Source: Campylobacteraceae bacterium (GTDB taxonomy: Bacteria; Campylobacterota; Campylobacteria; Campylobacterales; Sulfurovaceae). Taken from it: DNA of 44,070 nt. Below, piece by piece: positions 26,207 to 34,531 of the stretch. Made by a program: the position numbers and the translations under genes. The notes beneath the pieces were generated by a model. It was not told the DNA's origin. It did no database searches and worked only from the letters and a program-made list of their open reading frames with translations. Positions within the stretch are counted from its first letter, which is position 1, and every line of letters starts with the position of its first letter. The stretch is from contig JALWDJ010000026.1 of NCBI GenBank assembly GCA_027014605.1, positions 1 through 44,070 on the forward strand. Reading direction: 5' to 3'.

Positions 26207-26701
26207 CTATTTCAATCTCTGTGCAATTCCTAATTTAACATCATAAACTTCATCAGACATAGAAGCTATTTTTTGTCCTATTAATCCTGTTAAGTCAACA
26301 AATTTTCTACTATCTTTAGTTAATGGGACTATTCCTTCTCCCACACTATTTAAAACAAATACAATATTTGTATCTATATTGTTTAATTTATCTATATAAG
26401 ATATAAGCTCTTTTTCACTCTTAGTAAGTAAGTTTAATATCCACATAGAGATACAATCTATTAAATAGGTATTGTCTTCTTTTATATATTTAATAAAATC
26501 AAAGCTCTCCTCAATAGTTATAAAACTATCAGCTCTTTTTAATTTATGTTTTAATACTCTACGCTCCATTTCACTATCAATATATAAATTATTATACGTA
26601 GCTATATAGTATGGTTTTTTATCTCTTGCTAAACTTAAAGCTCGTTTTTCTGCTAAATGACTCTTTCCAGATTTTTGTCCTCCATAATATAAAATTTTCA
26701 C
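26207..26701 (-). CDS. cobU: CobU: adenosylcobinamide kinase/guanylyltransferase
   Basis: A 164-residue P-loop protein. It phosphorylates adenosylcobinamide and transfers GMP to it, giving adenosylcobinamide-GDP for cobalamin assembly. The P-loop is GGQKSGKS (7-14) within the CobU-style start MKILYYGGQKSGKSHLAEKRA. Then PYYIATY, EMERRVLKHKLKRADSFITIEE (the family R-x-R-H-x-x-x-R region appears here as R-R-V-L-K-H-K), YLIDCISMWILNLL and VLNSVGEGIVP follow. It is somewhat shorter than the usual 180 residues. The start is GTG, overlapping the TAG of the preceding gene (TAGTG). Its cobT partner is two genes upstream, so the pair serve lower-ligand attachment; CobS is not in the window. Confidence 0.88.
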   Translation of the reverse strand: MKILYYGGQKSGKSHLAEKRALSLARDKKPYYIATYNNLYIDSEMERRVLKHKLKRADSFITIEESFDFIKYIKEDNTYLIDCISMWILNLLTKSEKELISYIDKLNNIDTNIVFVLNSVGEGIVPLTKDSRKFVDLTGLIGQKIASMSDEVYDVKLGIAQRLK

Positions 26702-27048
26702 TATTTTCTTTTCCCCTTATATCTTCGTCTTCTCTTAAATTTTATATTGGTATTATATGTAGTAATAAGACTATCCCCCATAATGACTAATGTAACCCCA
26801 CCCTTATCTAAAATTTTTAAGATAATAGAGCGAGATTTTCGTAAATTTTTAATATGAATAGTATCTTTTAATGCTCTAGCTTTTTTATAAAAAAAATCCA
26901 ATCTTACTAAAATACTTTTACATCTCTTTCTATTTAAAATGACTTTATCTTTCTTAACAACACCATATATTAGAACTACATCTAGTAAATCTTTATGGAT
27001 ACCTCTTTGAGACATCTTCTCTTTAATATGCCGTGTTAATTTTACCAT
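26701..27048 (-). CDS. Small basic protein, DUF4258-like
   Basis: A 115-residue protein starting MVKLTRHIKEKMSQRGIHKDLLDVVLIYGVV. The H-x-x-x-K-M-x-x-R-G-I opening followed by a helix ending in G is the pattern of DUF4258-like proteins, which share a fold with some RelE/BrnT-type toxins. The middle has GGVTLVIMGDSLITTY, and the tail is extremely basic (KFKRRRRYKGKRK), suggesting RNA or DNA binding. It sits between cobT and cobU and overlaps cobU by one base. No antitoxin-like gene is adjacent, so a toxin role is not supported. Its presence inside a cobalamin unit is unexplained. Confidence 0.55.
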   Translation of the reverse strand: MVKLTRHIKEKMSQRGIHKDLLDVVLIYGVVKKDKVILNRKRCKSILVRLDFFYKKARALKDTIHIKNLRKSRSIILKILDKGGVTLVIMGDSLITTYNTNIKFKRRRRYKGKRK

Positions 27049-27114
27049 TGATATTCCATTTAATTTTTAGAGATATTATCTAAATATGTTTAATAATTAG
27101 ATAATAGATAATTT

Positions 27115-28173
27115 CTAAATTAAAAAAGTCTCAACTTTATTGGTAATCATCTTTTTATTTAGTCCATTAAGCATTCCATAAACTAAAGCTCCACCAGCTC
27201 CAACTCCCTCTTTAGCCTCTCCTTTATCATATAATTTAAGTGCAGGATGGTCTGTTAGAGAGAAATCAAAATCAGCAAAATATCCATTTATAGGAAAATC
27301 TAACATCTCTAAAAGAGCTTTTATATCACTATTTTCATCCTCTACTACCCATTTTGTAGTAGCTAGTGCTAGATTAGAACTATCTATCTCTCCTTCCATT
27401 TCTCTTAATATACTATTTACAATAAGTAATACTCCTGCCATCTGTGTGCCACCTGCTAAGATTAAAGGAGTTTTTCCATTAAGTCCCAATATAAATCCAG
27501 CATTAAATATAAGCATATTATCAGCTACTTTTCCTAAAATATCAAATATATTATCACTCTGCTTTATATTTGAGAGTGCCTTTTTTATAGTCTGCTCTTT
27601 TATACTATTTGGAACATTTTTAAAACTACTACTAAAATAGTCTTTTGCATTATATCCTAGTGCTAGAGCTGTAGCATTTGCTGTAGTTGTTCCACTTGGT
27701 ACAGACTCACCTAAAATGATATAGTCACTATTAGGCTTATACTCTCTCCCAAACTTTAAACCCTTTTGAAAGATACTCTCTGCATCAATATCTGCTCCCT
27801 TATCAATAGAGCCACTAGGTTTAATATTAAAACTATACTGTTTAAAATATTTTACTTTTGGAATTACCTCTAAACCTAAATTTAAAAACTCAATCTCCCT
27901 AAATGGTTTTAGTAGATGAACTGCTCTACTAATAAGTGCAGGAGTTGGAACACCTTTTGGAGTCTCTGCAATATTATCAAGACATCTAACTTTACCAATG
28001 CTCATAAATTCAGCATCTAATGTTGGAGTTAAATGTATGAAATTTGGAATACCAGCTTGTGTAATCCCTTTTATATTAATGGTTTTACTATTGCTAAGTG
28101 CTAAGACAAAAGATGTACTCTTACCTCTTAAAGACTCAATAAAATCTATATCGCCTATAATACTTTTTATCAT
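27115..28173 (-). CDS. cobT: CobT-family phosphoribosyltransferase for the cobalamin lower ligand
   Basis: A 352-residue enzyme of the nicotinate-nucleotide:dimethylbenzimidazole phosphoribosyltransferase family, which activates the lower-ligand base as its alpha-riboside phosphate. The motifs VLALSNSKT (near the start), IILGESVPSGTTTANATALALGY (about 150-173) and PLILAGGTQMAGVLLIVNSI fit the longer archaeal/cyanobacterial-type CobT group better than the Salmonella type. The C-terminus has GVGAGGALVYGML. AGGA lies eight bases before the ATG. A strong promoter candidate lies about 26 bases upstream. It heads a unit with the DUF4258-like gene and cobU. Confidence 0.85.
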   Translation of the reverse strand: MIKSIIGDIDFIESLRGKSTSFVLALSNSKTINIKGITQAGIPNFIHLTPTLDAEFMSIGKVRCLDNIAETPKGVPTPALISRAVHLLKPFREIEFLNLGLEVIPKVKYFKQYSFNIKPSGSIDKGADIDAESIFQKGLKFGREYKPNSDYIILGESVPSGTTTANATALALGYNAKDYFSSSFKNVPNSIKEQTIKKALSNIKQSDNIFDILGKVADNMLIFNAGFILGLNGKTPLILAGGTQMAGVLLIVNSILREMEGEIDSSNLALATTKWVVEDENSDIKALLEMLDFPINGYFADFDFSLTDHPALKLYDKGEAKEGVGAGGALVYGMLNGLNKKMITNKVETFLI

Positions 28174-28198
28174 TAAATTTTCCTTTTTTAAAAAAGGA

Positions 28199-28204
28199 AT
28201 TATA
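28199..28204 (-). promoter_or_regulatory. Extended -10 box of the cobT unit
   Basis: On the minus strand AGTGGTATAATTCC carries TATAAT at 28204-28199 with the TG extension, followed by TTTTTTAAAAAA and the Shine-Dalgarno AAGGA. The 26-base distance to the ATG suits a short leader. I see no cobalamin riboswitch: the leader is too short to hold one. Confidence 0.55.
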
Positions 28205-28252
28205 CCACTTTTTATATTTTAAGTTGTGTAGGAAGTAAAAGAGAGAGATATT

Positions 28253-28277
28253 AAAGAGAGAATTAAAAACTCTCTTT
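28253..28277 (-). terminator. Hairpin after rplQ
   Basis: Reading the minus strand just past the rplQ stop: AAAGAGAG, nine-base loop, CTCTCTTT, then AATATCTCTCTCTTTT. The eight-base-pair stem ends the alpha operon before the cobT promoter. The U-tract is weak, so read-through into cobT is possible. Confidence 0.5.
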
Positions 28278-28287
28278 TTATATATAA

Positions 28288-28635
28288 TCAAACTAGCTCA
28301 ATAATTGCCATTGGAGCTGCATCACCTCGACGCATTCTTGTCTTAATAATTCTAGTATATCCACCATTTCTATCTTTATACTCTGGTGCAATTTCTGTTA
28401 CAAGTCTATTTGTAGATACTTTATCTTGAAGTAGTGCAAACACTGTTCTATGTGCATTCTCTCCACTTAAAGCTTTTGTAATTAATTTTTCAAAATATCT
28501 ACTTAACTCTTTTGCTTTTGGTAAAGTAGTCTCAATTCTACTACTCTTGATTAAAGCTATAGAGAGATTTTTAAGTAGAGCAGCTCTATGAGCAGAAGTT
28601 CTACTCAATCGTCGATATCCGTGCTTATGTCTCAT
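28288..28635 (-). CDS. rplQ: 50S ribosomal protein L17
   Basis: A 115-residue protein starting [24 protein letters not shown], the invariant L17 N-terminus. FEKLITKAL and KYSLSG-equivalent stretches ([17 protein letters not shown]) and the C-terminal [25 protein letters not shown] complete the family pattern. L17 binds 23S rRNA near the exit tunnel. It is the last gene of the alpha operon, 12 bases after rpoA. Length is normal for this phylum. Confidence 0.98.
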   Translation of the reverse strand: MRHKHGYRRLSRTSAHRAALLKNLSIALIKSSRIETTLPKAKELSRYFEKLITKALSGENAHRTVFALLQDKVSTNRLVTEIAPEYKDRNGGYTRIIKTRMRRGDAAPMAIIELV

Positions 28636-28647
28636 TTTTAATCTCCT

Positions 28648-29658
28648 TTATTTTGAGCTCTCTTTTAGTTGCTCGATTTTTTTAATAAGAGAAGCTCTTG
28701 TACTATCTGGTAGTTCAAAATCTTCACCATAACCTAAATTATCTAAACATTCAGCTATCTCATCAAGTGATTTTCTACCAAGATTCTTAATATTTTTTAT
28801 CTCATTTGCACTCATTAATACAAGCTCACCAATATACTGTATTCCTGAACGGTCAAGTGAATTAAATGACCTAGCAGAGAGTCCTAATGAGTCTATCTGT
28901 TCTAAATATGGTTTAAGTTCACTATCATCTGTTGTTCTTTTTACAGGAGTAGCATTTATCTCAACATCTAAAACACCATTAAATACTGATAGCTGTTTAT
29001 ACATAGTCTCCAATGCATTTGTAAATGCATCAACTGGTGAAATTTGTCCATCTGTCTCTATGTCAAATATAATCTTCTCATAGTTTGGATTATCCTCAAC
29101 TAAAACATTATCTATTCTATAGTTAGCTTTTTTTACAGGGGTAAAAAAGGCATCTAATGCAATAGCATCACTATCTATTTCATCTATTAAATCTTCACTC
29201 TGAACATAACCTAAACCTTTTGCAATAACAACAGTAAAATTAAGCTCTGCATCTTCGTTTAGCGTTGCTAAAAATGCATTAGGATTAACAACATCTACCT
29301 CATCAGTAATTAAGTCAGATGCAATAATATCTCTATTTCCAGAAAATTTATAGTTTAATTTAGCTCTCTGTACACCTTTTGGGAGTTTAAATCTAATATT
29401 TTTAAGATTAATAATAAATACAGCTACATCTTCGTGCATTCCACGAACACTATCAAACTCATGAGATGCACCCTCAATCTTTACAGAGATTGGTGCATAT
29501 CCCACAGAAGAGCCTAAAATAAGTCTTCGTAATGGGTGTGCTAGAGTAATAGCATAACCACTCTCAAAAGGATAGGCAATAACTTCACTTCTATTTTCAC
29601 CAATCTCATTTACCTCAACATATTCAGGAAGAGATGGTGCTACTTTAATTTTTTTCAT
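28648..29658 (-). CDS. rpoA: RNA polymerase alpha subunit
   Basis: A 336-residue alpha subunit. The N-terminal assembly domain has PFESGYAITLAHPLRRLILGSSVGYAP, FDSVRGMHEDVAVFIINLK and NTLETMYKQ-like NALETMYKQLSVF. The C-terminal domain (about 255-336) has LGLSARSFNSLDRSGIQYIGELVLM and IKNIKNLGRKSLDEI, the residues that contact UP elements and activators such as FNR/CRP. It follows rpsD by 26 bases and precedes rplQ by 12. Nothing unusual is seen. Confidence 0.98.
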   Translation of the reverse strand: MKKIKVAPSLPEYVEVNEIGENRSEVIAYPFESGYAITLAHPLRRLILGSSVGYAPISVKIEGASHEFDSVRGMHEDVAVFIINLKNIRFKLPKGVQRAKLNYKFSGNRDIIASDLITDEVDVVNPNAFLATLNEDAELNFTVVIAKGLGYVQSEDLIDEIDSDAIALDAFFTPVKKANYRIDNVLVEDNPNYEKIIFDIETDGQISPVDAFTNALETMYKQLSVFNGVLDVEINATPVKRTTDDSELKPYLEQIDSLGLSARSFNSLDRSGIQYIGELVLMSANEIKNIKNLGRKSLDEIAECLDNLGYGEDFELPDSTRASLIKKIEQLKESSK

Positions 29659-29684
29659 TTTTTGCCTCTGTTATCTATTACTTA

Positions 29685-30311
29685 CTATTTAGAGTAAAGC
29701 TCAACAATTAGTCTCTCTTCAACAGGTATATTAATCTCTTCTCTAGCAGGAACTCTACTGAAGATACCAAATAGTTTATCTTTTTCAATATCTACCCACT
29801 CAACAATACCTGTTTGATTAGTGAGCTCCATAGCTCTAGTTATTTGAGAATTTGTTTTACTTTTCTCTTTAACCTCAATCTTTTGACCAGCCTTTACTCT
29901 ATATGATGGAATATCAACTCTTTTACCATCAACTAATATATGTCCATGGTTTACAAGTTGTCTTGCAAATCTTCTAGTTGTTGCAAAACCCATTCTATAT
30001 ACTACATTATCTAGTCTCTGCTCAAGAAGTTGAATAAGAATAGCACCTGTATTTCCCTCTTTTCTATTAGCTTCTTTAAATAGAGTTCTAAACTGTTTTT
30101 CACTTACACCATACATAAATTTAGCTTTCTGCTTCTCTTGAAGTTGTTCAGCATATTCACTAATTTTTGTTCTTCTTTGACCATGTTGCCCTGGTGGGTA
30201 TGGTCTCTTCTCTAAAGCCGATTTACCTGCAAGTCTTCTCTCACCTTTTAAGCCGAGATCAACACCAAGTCTTCGCTCTAGTTTTTCAACTGGACCTCTA
30301 TATCTTGCCAT
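29685..30311 (-). CDS. rpsD: 30S ribosomal protein S4
   Basis: A 208-residue S4, an early assembly protein that binds 16S rRNA. It starts [59 protein letters not shown] and the S4 RNA-binding domain [48 protein letters not shown] (here referenced by its [12 protein letters not shown] core) are standard. In Escherichia coli S4 also represses the alpha operon through a leader structure; the long structured leader before rpmJ makes the same control possible here. Confidence 0.98.
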   Translation of the reverse strand: MARYRGPVEKLERRLGVDLGLKGERRLAGKSALEKRPYPPGQHGQRRTKISEYAEQLQEKQKAKFMYGVSEKQFRTLFKEANRKEGNTGAILIQLLEQRLDNVVYRMGFATTRRFARQLVNHGHILVDGKRVDIPSYRVKAGQKIEVKEKSKTNSQITRAMELTNQTGIVEWVDIEKDKLFGIFSRVPAREEINIPVEERLIVELYSK

Positions 30312-30347
30312 TATATTACCTTTAAATTATTATATTTATGTGAGCTA

Positions 30348-30722
30348 TTAAACTCTTCTCTGCTTAGGAGGACGACAACCATTATGAGGTAGTGGAGTAA
30401 TATCTTTTAACCATGTTACTCTAATACCTTCAGTTGCACCGATTGACTTAACAGCAGTATCTCTACCAGAACCTGGTCCTTGTACTTTGATACCAACCTC
30501 TTTAATACCATGCTCCATCGCTTTTTTCATAGCATCAGCTACTGCTTCTGTTGCTGCAAATGGAGTTGATTTTTTACTACCTTTGAAACCTAAAGCCCCT
30601 GCACTGCTCCATGCAAGAACATTTCCCATCTCATCAGTTACTGTAATTACTGTATTGTTAAAGGTAGCCGCAACATATACTACACCTTTAGCAATATTTT
30701 TTTTTGCTTTTTTCTTAGCCAT
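30348..30722 (-). CDS. rpsK: 30S ribosomal protein S11
   Basis: A 124-residue S11 starting [24 protein letters not shown], with [49 protein letters not shown] and the conserved C-terminus [16 protein letters not shown] (G-C-R-P-P). S11 lies on the 30S platform near the mRNA exit. It is slightly shorter than the common 129-131 residues because of a short N-terminal tail. It lies 13 bases downstream of rpsM. Confidence 0.98.
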   Translation of the reverse strand: MAKKKAKKNIAKGVVYVAATFNNTVITVTDEMGNVLAWSSAGALGFKGSKKSTPFAATEAVADAMKKAMEHGIKEVGIKVQGPGSGRDTAVKSIGATEGIRVTWLKDITPLPHNGCRPPKQRRV

Positions 30723-30735
30723 ATATTATTACCTC

Positions 30736-31098
30736 TTATGCTGCACCAACAGTTTTTCTTTTACCCTTACGAGTTCTAGCATTTGTTTTTGTCTTTTGAC
30801 CTCTAACAGGAAGACCTCTTCTATGTCTTAATCCTCTATAGTTACCTAAATCCATTAAACCCTTAATGTCCATAGTAACTTTTTTTCTAAGATCACCCTC
30901 AACCATAAAGTTTTCATTAATCTCATTACGGATTAATGCTGCTTGTGTATCTGTTAACTGATACACTCTAGTATTATAATCAATACCTGTTGCATCAAGA
31001 ATCTTTCTTGAACTATATACTCCAATACCATAAATATAAGTTAAAGCATACTCTATTCTCTTTTTTTTAGGTAAATCAACACCTGCAATCCTTGCCAT
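30736..31098 (-). CDS. rpsM: 30S ribosomal protein S13
   Basis: A 120-residue S13 starting [26 protein letters not shown], with [11 protein letters not shown], the helix pair [27 protein letters not shown] and the basic C-terminus [23 protein letters not shown]13 contacts the 50S subunit and P-site tRNA. It starts two bases after the rpmJ stop, so the two are coupled. Confidence 0.98.
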   Translation of the reverse strand: MARIAGVDLPKKKRIEYALTYIYGIGVYSSRKILDATGIDYNTRVYQLTDTQAALIRNEINENFMVEGDLRKKVTMDIKGLMDLGNYRGLRHRRGLPVRGQKTKTNARTRKGKRKTVGAA

Positions 31099-31100
31099 GT

Positions 31101-31214
31101 CTATCCTTGTCTCTGTTTATGTTTTGGATTTTTACAAATAACTCTAACGATACCTTTTCGCTTAATTATTTTGCAATCATCACACATTTTTTTTACTGAT
31201 GGTCTAACCTTCAT
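31101..31214 (-). CDS. rpmJ: 50S ribosomal protein L36
   Basis: A 37-codon gene reading [20 protein letters not shown], then [17 protein letters not shown]. The C-x2-C (11, 14), a further Cys (27) and His (32) form the zinc site of the C+ type L36. AGGAG lies six bases before the ATG. It is the first gene of the alpha operon here. infA, which usually precedes rpmJ in this phylum, is absent; instead a long leader and slt lie upstream. Confidence 0.97.
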   Translation of the reverse strand: MKVRPSVKKMCDDCKIIKRKGIVRVICKNPKHKQRQG

Positions 31215-31310
31215 TGGTGACTCCTAGTGTGGTTTTATACACCTATAGATGCGTCTGGTTAACTGATGTTAAAAAATTAACCAACTCTTATATAATCGGT
31301 GCTTATTATA
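31215..31310 (-). promoter_or_regulatory. Promoter and structured leader of the alpha operon
   Basis: On the minus strand TTTATATAATAAGCACC contains TATAAT at 31310-31305, which would give a leader of about 85-90 bases before rpmJ. The leader holds TGGTTAA and TTAACCA (31277-31283 and 31256-31262 in plus coordinates), and a third complementary copy, GTTAA, lies between them (31268-31272). The first arm can therefore pair either with the nearby copy or with the distant one. Such mutually exclusive hairpins would suit autogenous control by S4, known for the alpha operon of Escherichia coli; binding itself is inference. Confidence 0.45.
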
Positions 31311-31323
31311 TAAAAATTCTTCA

Positions 31324-31355
31324 CGCAGTATCCTAAAATCTAATTTAGGTCGCGA
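31324..31355. repeat. Hairpin between slt and the alpha-operon promoter
   Basis: CGC-AGTAT-CCTAAA-ATCTAA-TTTAGG-T-CGCG forms a six-base-pair inner stem (CCTAAA/TTTAGG) with a short outer CGC/GCG helix. It lies upstream of the candidate -10 box, so it is not in the rpmJ leader from that start. It may end the slt transcript, although no U-tract follows on the minus strand. Confidence 0.35.
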
Positions 31356-31408
31356 ATTTTAACCAATTTTTGATTATATACTACTAAAAATTATAATTTA
31401 AAAAAAAT

Positions 31409-33001
31409 CTATCTAAATTTATCTGTCTTTAAAGGTTTATCTAATTGTTTTAAAAGAGTAGTAATCTTGGTTTTAACTCCTAAAAGATTTAGATATACTA
31501 CATAATTTGTTAAAACTTTTTTTCCATACTCTTTACTCTCTACATAATCAATAAGCTCCATACTTAAATATGGTTCATATCTTCCTCTCTTAAACATATT
31601 ATCTTTTCTAAGAGTTCTCTTTGTAAATCCTATACCACCATTATATGCATAGGCTAGAAATAGAGGGTGATATAGAAATCTATTTAGATAGTCTAAATGT
31701 CTATTAGCATAATCAATAGCTACAAAAGGGTCAAAAATATCATCTAAATCAATATTCTCTTTTTTCTGTTTTGCTATATGTTTAATAAGAAATGGCATAA
31801 TCTGCATCATACCTAAAGCGTACGATGGAGATACAGAGGCTGGTACAAATCTACTCTCTTGTCTCGCAATTGCATATATTAATGCTACTCTTTTTACATC
31901 TTTCCCAATCATTGCTTCTCTATATGGCATTGGGAAATATTGTTCTTTATAGTTTGATGCTTTCTCTTTTAGATAACAATAAACTCCTTCTGTTATGGTA
32001 CTTCTATAGTTATCTGCTAGAAACTCCATAGTCTCTGGGTGTTCTCTCATTTCTACTTTTACTCTCTCCCAATCTATTGGACTATATGGGTTAAAATACT
32101 CTATTAGATGTAGTCCTAAATTTGGTGTAATAACTTTAGGATATGGTTTATGTAATATATCTCTAGCTCTAAGTGTAAATAGATTAATTTGACTACTATT
32201 TAATAATAATTTTAAATAACTTCTATCTTTAGTTAAAAGATAGAGCCAAAAGTTACATTTATCATGAACTGACTGTTTTTTATTTTTCTCTTTTGCTCTT
32301 TTAATATAATAGATTGCCCTATCTATTTTATTAAATTCAACTGCATTCATAGCAAGTAGAAAAGTACTCTTATATGGTAGAGTCTCTGTAGGTGTATTGA
32401 GTAGAGATTTTTTTAGTTTATCTAAAGCAGGAGTAGTAATTATCTTAAAAAGAGTTAATCTAAACTGCTTCTCTAAAACCAATTTTTCTAACTGCTCTTT
32501 AGAGAAGGGATAGTTAAAGTATCTTTTTCTATATTTGGTTTTACATCTATTAAAAATATAACATTGAGTTTTAGGTGATACACTTTTTAGTGCTTTAAAA
32601 GGATTATCATTAGCCATTACTTTTAATACATCAGAGTGTTGTCCTCTCTTTAATATCTTTTGGTAGAGTTTTTTGAGACTACTTTTACTCTTTTTAATTG
32701 CCACCTCTGGATAAATAATAAAATTAGATGGGTCTTTTTGAATTTTAATTTTTTTATCTGGAACATACCCAATAACCTTTTTAATAGCTTTTTTTATCTT
32801 ATAGCTTTTTCTTTTTGCTAAATTATAAGCCTCTAGTGCCTCATCTCTATTTGGTTTTGTCTCATTTAGAAACCTCCAAATATAATAGTCTCTACTATAT
32901 GAGGAGGGCATCTTTTTTATCTCTTCTAAAGAGAATACCTTAGCATATATAACAGTAGTAGTTAATATAAAAACTAAAATAGCTTTTATTAAAAAAGTCA
33001 T
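31409..33001 (-). CDS. slt: Soluble lytic murein transglycosylase
   Basis: A 530-residue periplasmic enzyme that cleaves peptidoglycan glycan strands to 1,6-anhydro products. The signal peptide is MTFLIKAILVFILTTTVIYA. A long alpha-helical region (about 25-350) resembles the superhelical U/L domains of Slt70. The C-terminal SLT domain (about 360-500) has IYAIARQESRFVPASVSPSYALGMMQIMP, with catalytic Glu in ARQESRF, and YANRHLDYLNRFLYHPLFLAYAYNGG. It starts one base after the yggT gene ends. The gltX-yggT-slt order is one I recall from Campylobacter. Confidence 0.93.
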   Translation of the reverse strand: MTFLIKAILVFILTTTVIYAKVFSLEEIKKMPSSYSRDYYIWRFLNETKPNRDEALEAYNLAKRKSYKIKKAIKKVIGYVPDKKIKIQKDPSNFIIYPEVAIKKSKSSLKKLYQKILKRGQHSDVLKVMANDNPFKALKSVSPKTQCYIFNRCKTKYRKRYFNYPFSKEQLEKLVLEKQFRLTLFKIITTPALDKLKKSLLNTPTETLPYKSTFLLAMNAVEFNKIDRAIYYIKRAKEKNKKQSVHDKCNFWLYLLTKDRSYLKLLLNSSQINLFTLRARDILHKPYPKVITPNLGLHLIEYFNPYSPIDWERVKVEMREHPETMEFLADNYRSTITEGVYCYLKEKASNYKEQYFPMPYREAMIGKDVKRVALIYAIARQESRFVPASVSPSYALGMMQIMPFLIKHIAKQKKENIDLDDIFDPFVAIDYANRHLDYLNRFLYHPLFLAYAYNGGIGFTKRTLRKDNMFKRGRYEPYLSMELIDYVESKEYGKKVLTNYVVYLNLLGVKTKITTLLKQLDKPLKTDKFR

Positions 33002-33280
33002 CTATATAGCCATTACCGAACGCATTAAGAGTGTATCTATAAACTGTAACCCAAATATAATTACAATTGGCGATAAATCAATACCTGAAAATACAACAAA
33101 AGGCATCTTTCTTCTTACAAAAGCAAAAGCTGGTTGAGTAAGACGGTTTAATACATCAACAATAGGATTTCTTGGGTCTGGCTGGACAAAAGAGAGTACA
33201 GCAGCTATAATAATAACCCAAATATATAGACTAATAACTGAATGTATTAGTTGAACAATAGCAAAAATTAGTGCATTCAT
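33002..33280 (-). CDS. yggT: YggT-family membrane protein
   Basis: A 92-residue protein with two membrane regions (about 5-33 and 68-90). It matches the YggT family: VISLYIWVIIIAAVLSFVQPDPRNPIVDVLNRLTQP is the conserved core, with S-F-V/D-P-x-N-P and L-T-x-P motifs. Function is not established; in other bacteria yggT lies near cell-division or cofactor genes. It overlaps the upstream gltX-like gene by four bases and abuts slt. Confidence 0.92.
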   Translation of the reverse strand: MNALIFAIVQLIHSVISLYIWVIIIAAVLSFVQPDPRNPIVDVLNRLTQPAFAFVRRKMPFVVFSGIDLSPIVIIFGLQFIDTLLMRSVMAI

Positions 33281-34461
33281 GAAGCAACCTCCAAAATATA
33301 AGATTTAATTAGTAGATATATATCACTAAGTTCAGGGCTATTTTCTCTCCCTGTTAATAAAATCTGTAGTGGTTTAGATAAGCTCTCACCCTCTAACCCA
33401 CTTTTAACTCTAATATACTCTTTAAACTCATCAAAACTCTCAATCATAGGACTATCTAAAATAATACTCTCTATAATCCTCATCTCTCTAGCCCATTGAT
33501 TGTTAAAATTTTTTGGCTTAAATATACTCTTAATCCTACTCTCTAACTCATTGAGGGTAGTAGCCTCATTTAGATATAACTTAGCAAGTTTTCCAATAGA
33601 GCTATCTGAAAATCCAAAGACTTTAGATAACTCTTTATTATCCAATCTCTTTAAATGCTCCCTATTTATATATCTAAGTCTATCTATATCAAACTTATAA
33701 GAGTTGGAGATTTGATTTAAATCAAACCACTCAATAGCCTCTGGAAGAGTAAATATCTCCTTAGGTGGATTTTTATATCCCAAAAGAATTAGATAATTTA
33801 ATATCGCATCTGCAATAAAACCTTGCTTAAATAGAGCTTTAATAGTTATATTATTCTCATTTTTATTATAGATATGTATATATTTAGTATCTTCTAAATA
33901 GTCTAAAGACTCTTTTATATATATCTCTTTAGGGGTTCTATCTTCCTCCTGCTCATCTCTAATAATAAGATTTATACCACTAATCATATCATCACAGGCT
34001 GAGGCAAATATATCTGTGGGAGTTCCATCTGACTTTAAGATTATAAAATCTCTAATTTCATCTAAAGGTGTTATAACTTTACCTTTTATAATATCACTAT
34101 AGATAATATCTTTTTTAGGCTTTTTAATAGCAATAAAACTCTCTTTAGTTTTCTCTTTAATCTCTTCTAAATTGGAGTTACAGATAAAGGCATCTCCCTT
34201 TTTTAGAACTCTAAATGCTAAACTCTGATAGATATTGAGATGTTCACTCTGATGATATACTAAATCATGTTTAATAGCAAATTTTTCTAAAATCATCATA
34301 ATTTCACTATCTTTGCCTTTAATATCTTCTCTATTGATAGTAATATCATCTATACGCACTAAAAATCTATCTTCTCTCTGTTGTGCAACAATATAGTTTA
34401 ATATAGCAACTCTAAGAGAGGCTATATCCATATCTATTGGCAATGAGGCAAATCGAAGCAT
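33277..34461 (-). CDS. Glutamyl-tRNA synthetase homologue lacking HIGH and KMSKS motifs
   Basis: A 394-residue full-length open frame, alignable by eye with GluRS (usually about 430-465) from MLRFASLPIDMDIASLRVAILNYIVA through the anticodon-binding domain (KPLQILLTGRENSPEL at the end). Where active enzymes have H-I-G-H/N, this has DIAS (12-15). The P-S-P-T-G before it is L-P-I-D-M. I-E-D-T-D is IDDIT (37-41), R-G-E-D-H is RDEQE, and the whole G-K-K-M-S-K-R segment is missing at about 198-206 (NKNENNITIKALFKQG). ATP binding and adenylate formation should be impossible, yet the frame, a good AGGAG and the syntenic position with yggT-slt are kept. It could be a regulatory or tRNA-binding paralogue, or a decaying gene. 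Confidence 0.82.
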   Translation of the reverse strand: MLRFASLPIDMDIASLRVAILNYIVAQQREDRFLVRIDDITINREDIKGKDSEIMMILEKFAIKHDLVYHQSEHLNIYQSLAFRVLKKGDAFICNSNLEEIKEKTKESFIAIKKPKKDIIYSDIIKGKVITPLDEIRDFIILKSDGTPTDIFASACDDMISGINLIIRDEQEEDRTPKEIYIKESLDYLEDTKYIHIYNKNENNITIKALFKQGFIADAILNYLILLGYKNPPKEIFTLPEAIEWFDLNQISNSYKFDIDRLRYINREHLKRLDNKELSKVFGFSDSSIGKLAKLYLNEATTLNELESRIKSIFKPKNFNNQWAREMRIIESIILDSPMIESFDEFKEYIRVKSGLEGESLSKPLQILLTGRENSPELSDIYLLIKSYILEVAS

Positions 34462-34531
34462 TAACTCTCCTATAAATTATTGTCATAATTATAATCTATT
34501 TTATCAAAATATCAAATATTATTATAAATTT

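Noticed and set aside
26160-26215. GTCGGGATTGAAC and the later TTTCAATC looked like pieces of a CRISPR repeat
   Set aside because: No regularly spaced second copy exists, and no cas gene is in the window.
26701-27048. Toxin-antitoxin pair
   Set aside because: No antitoxin-like gene adjoins; both neighbours are cobalamin genes.
28174-28287. Possible cobalamin riboswitch before cobT
   Set aside because: The promoter sits only 26 bases before the ATG, and no B12-box-like conserved sequence is present.
30487-30831. Plus-strand open frame of 114 codons over rpsK and rpsM
   Set aside because: Antisense to two ribosomal protein genes; a shadow.
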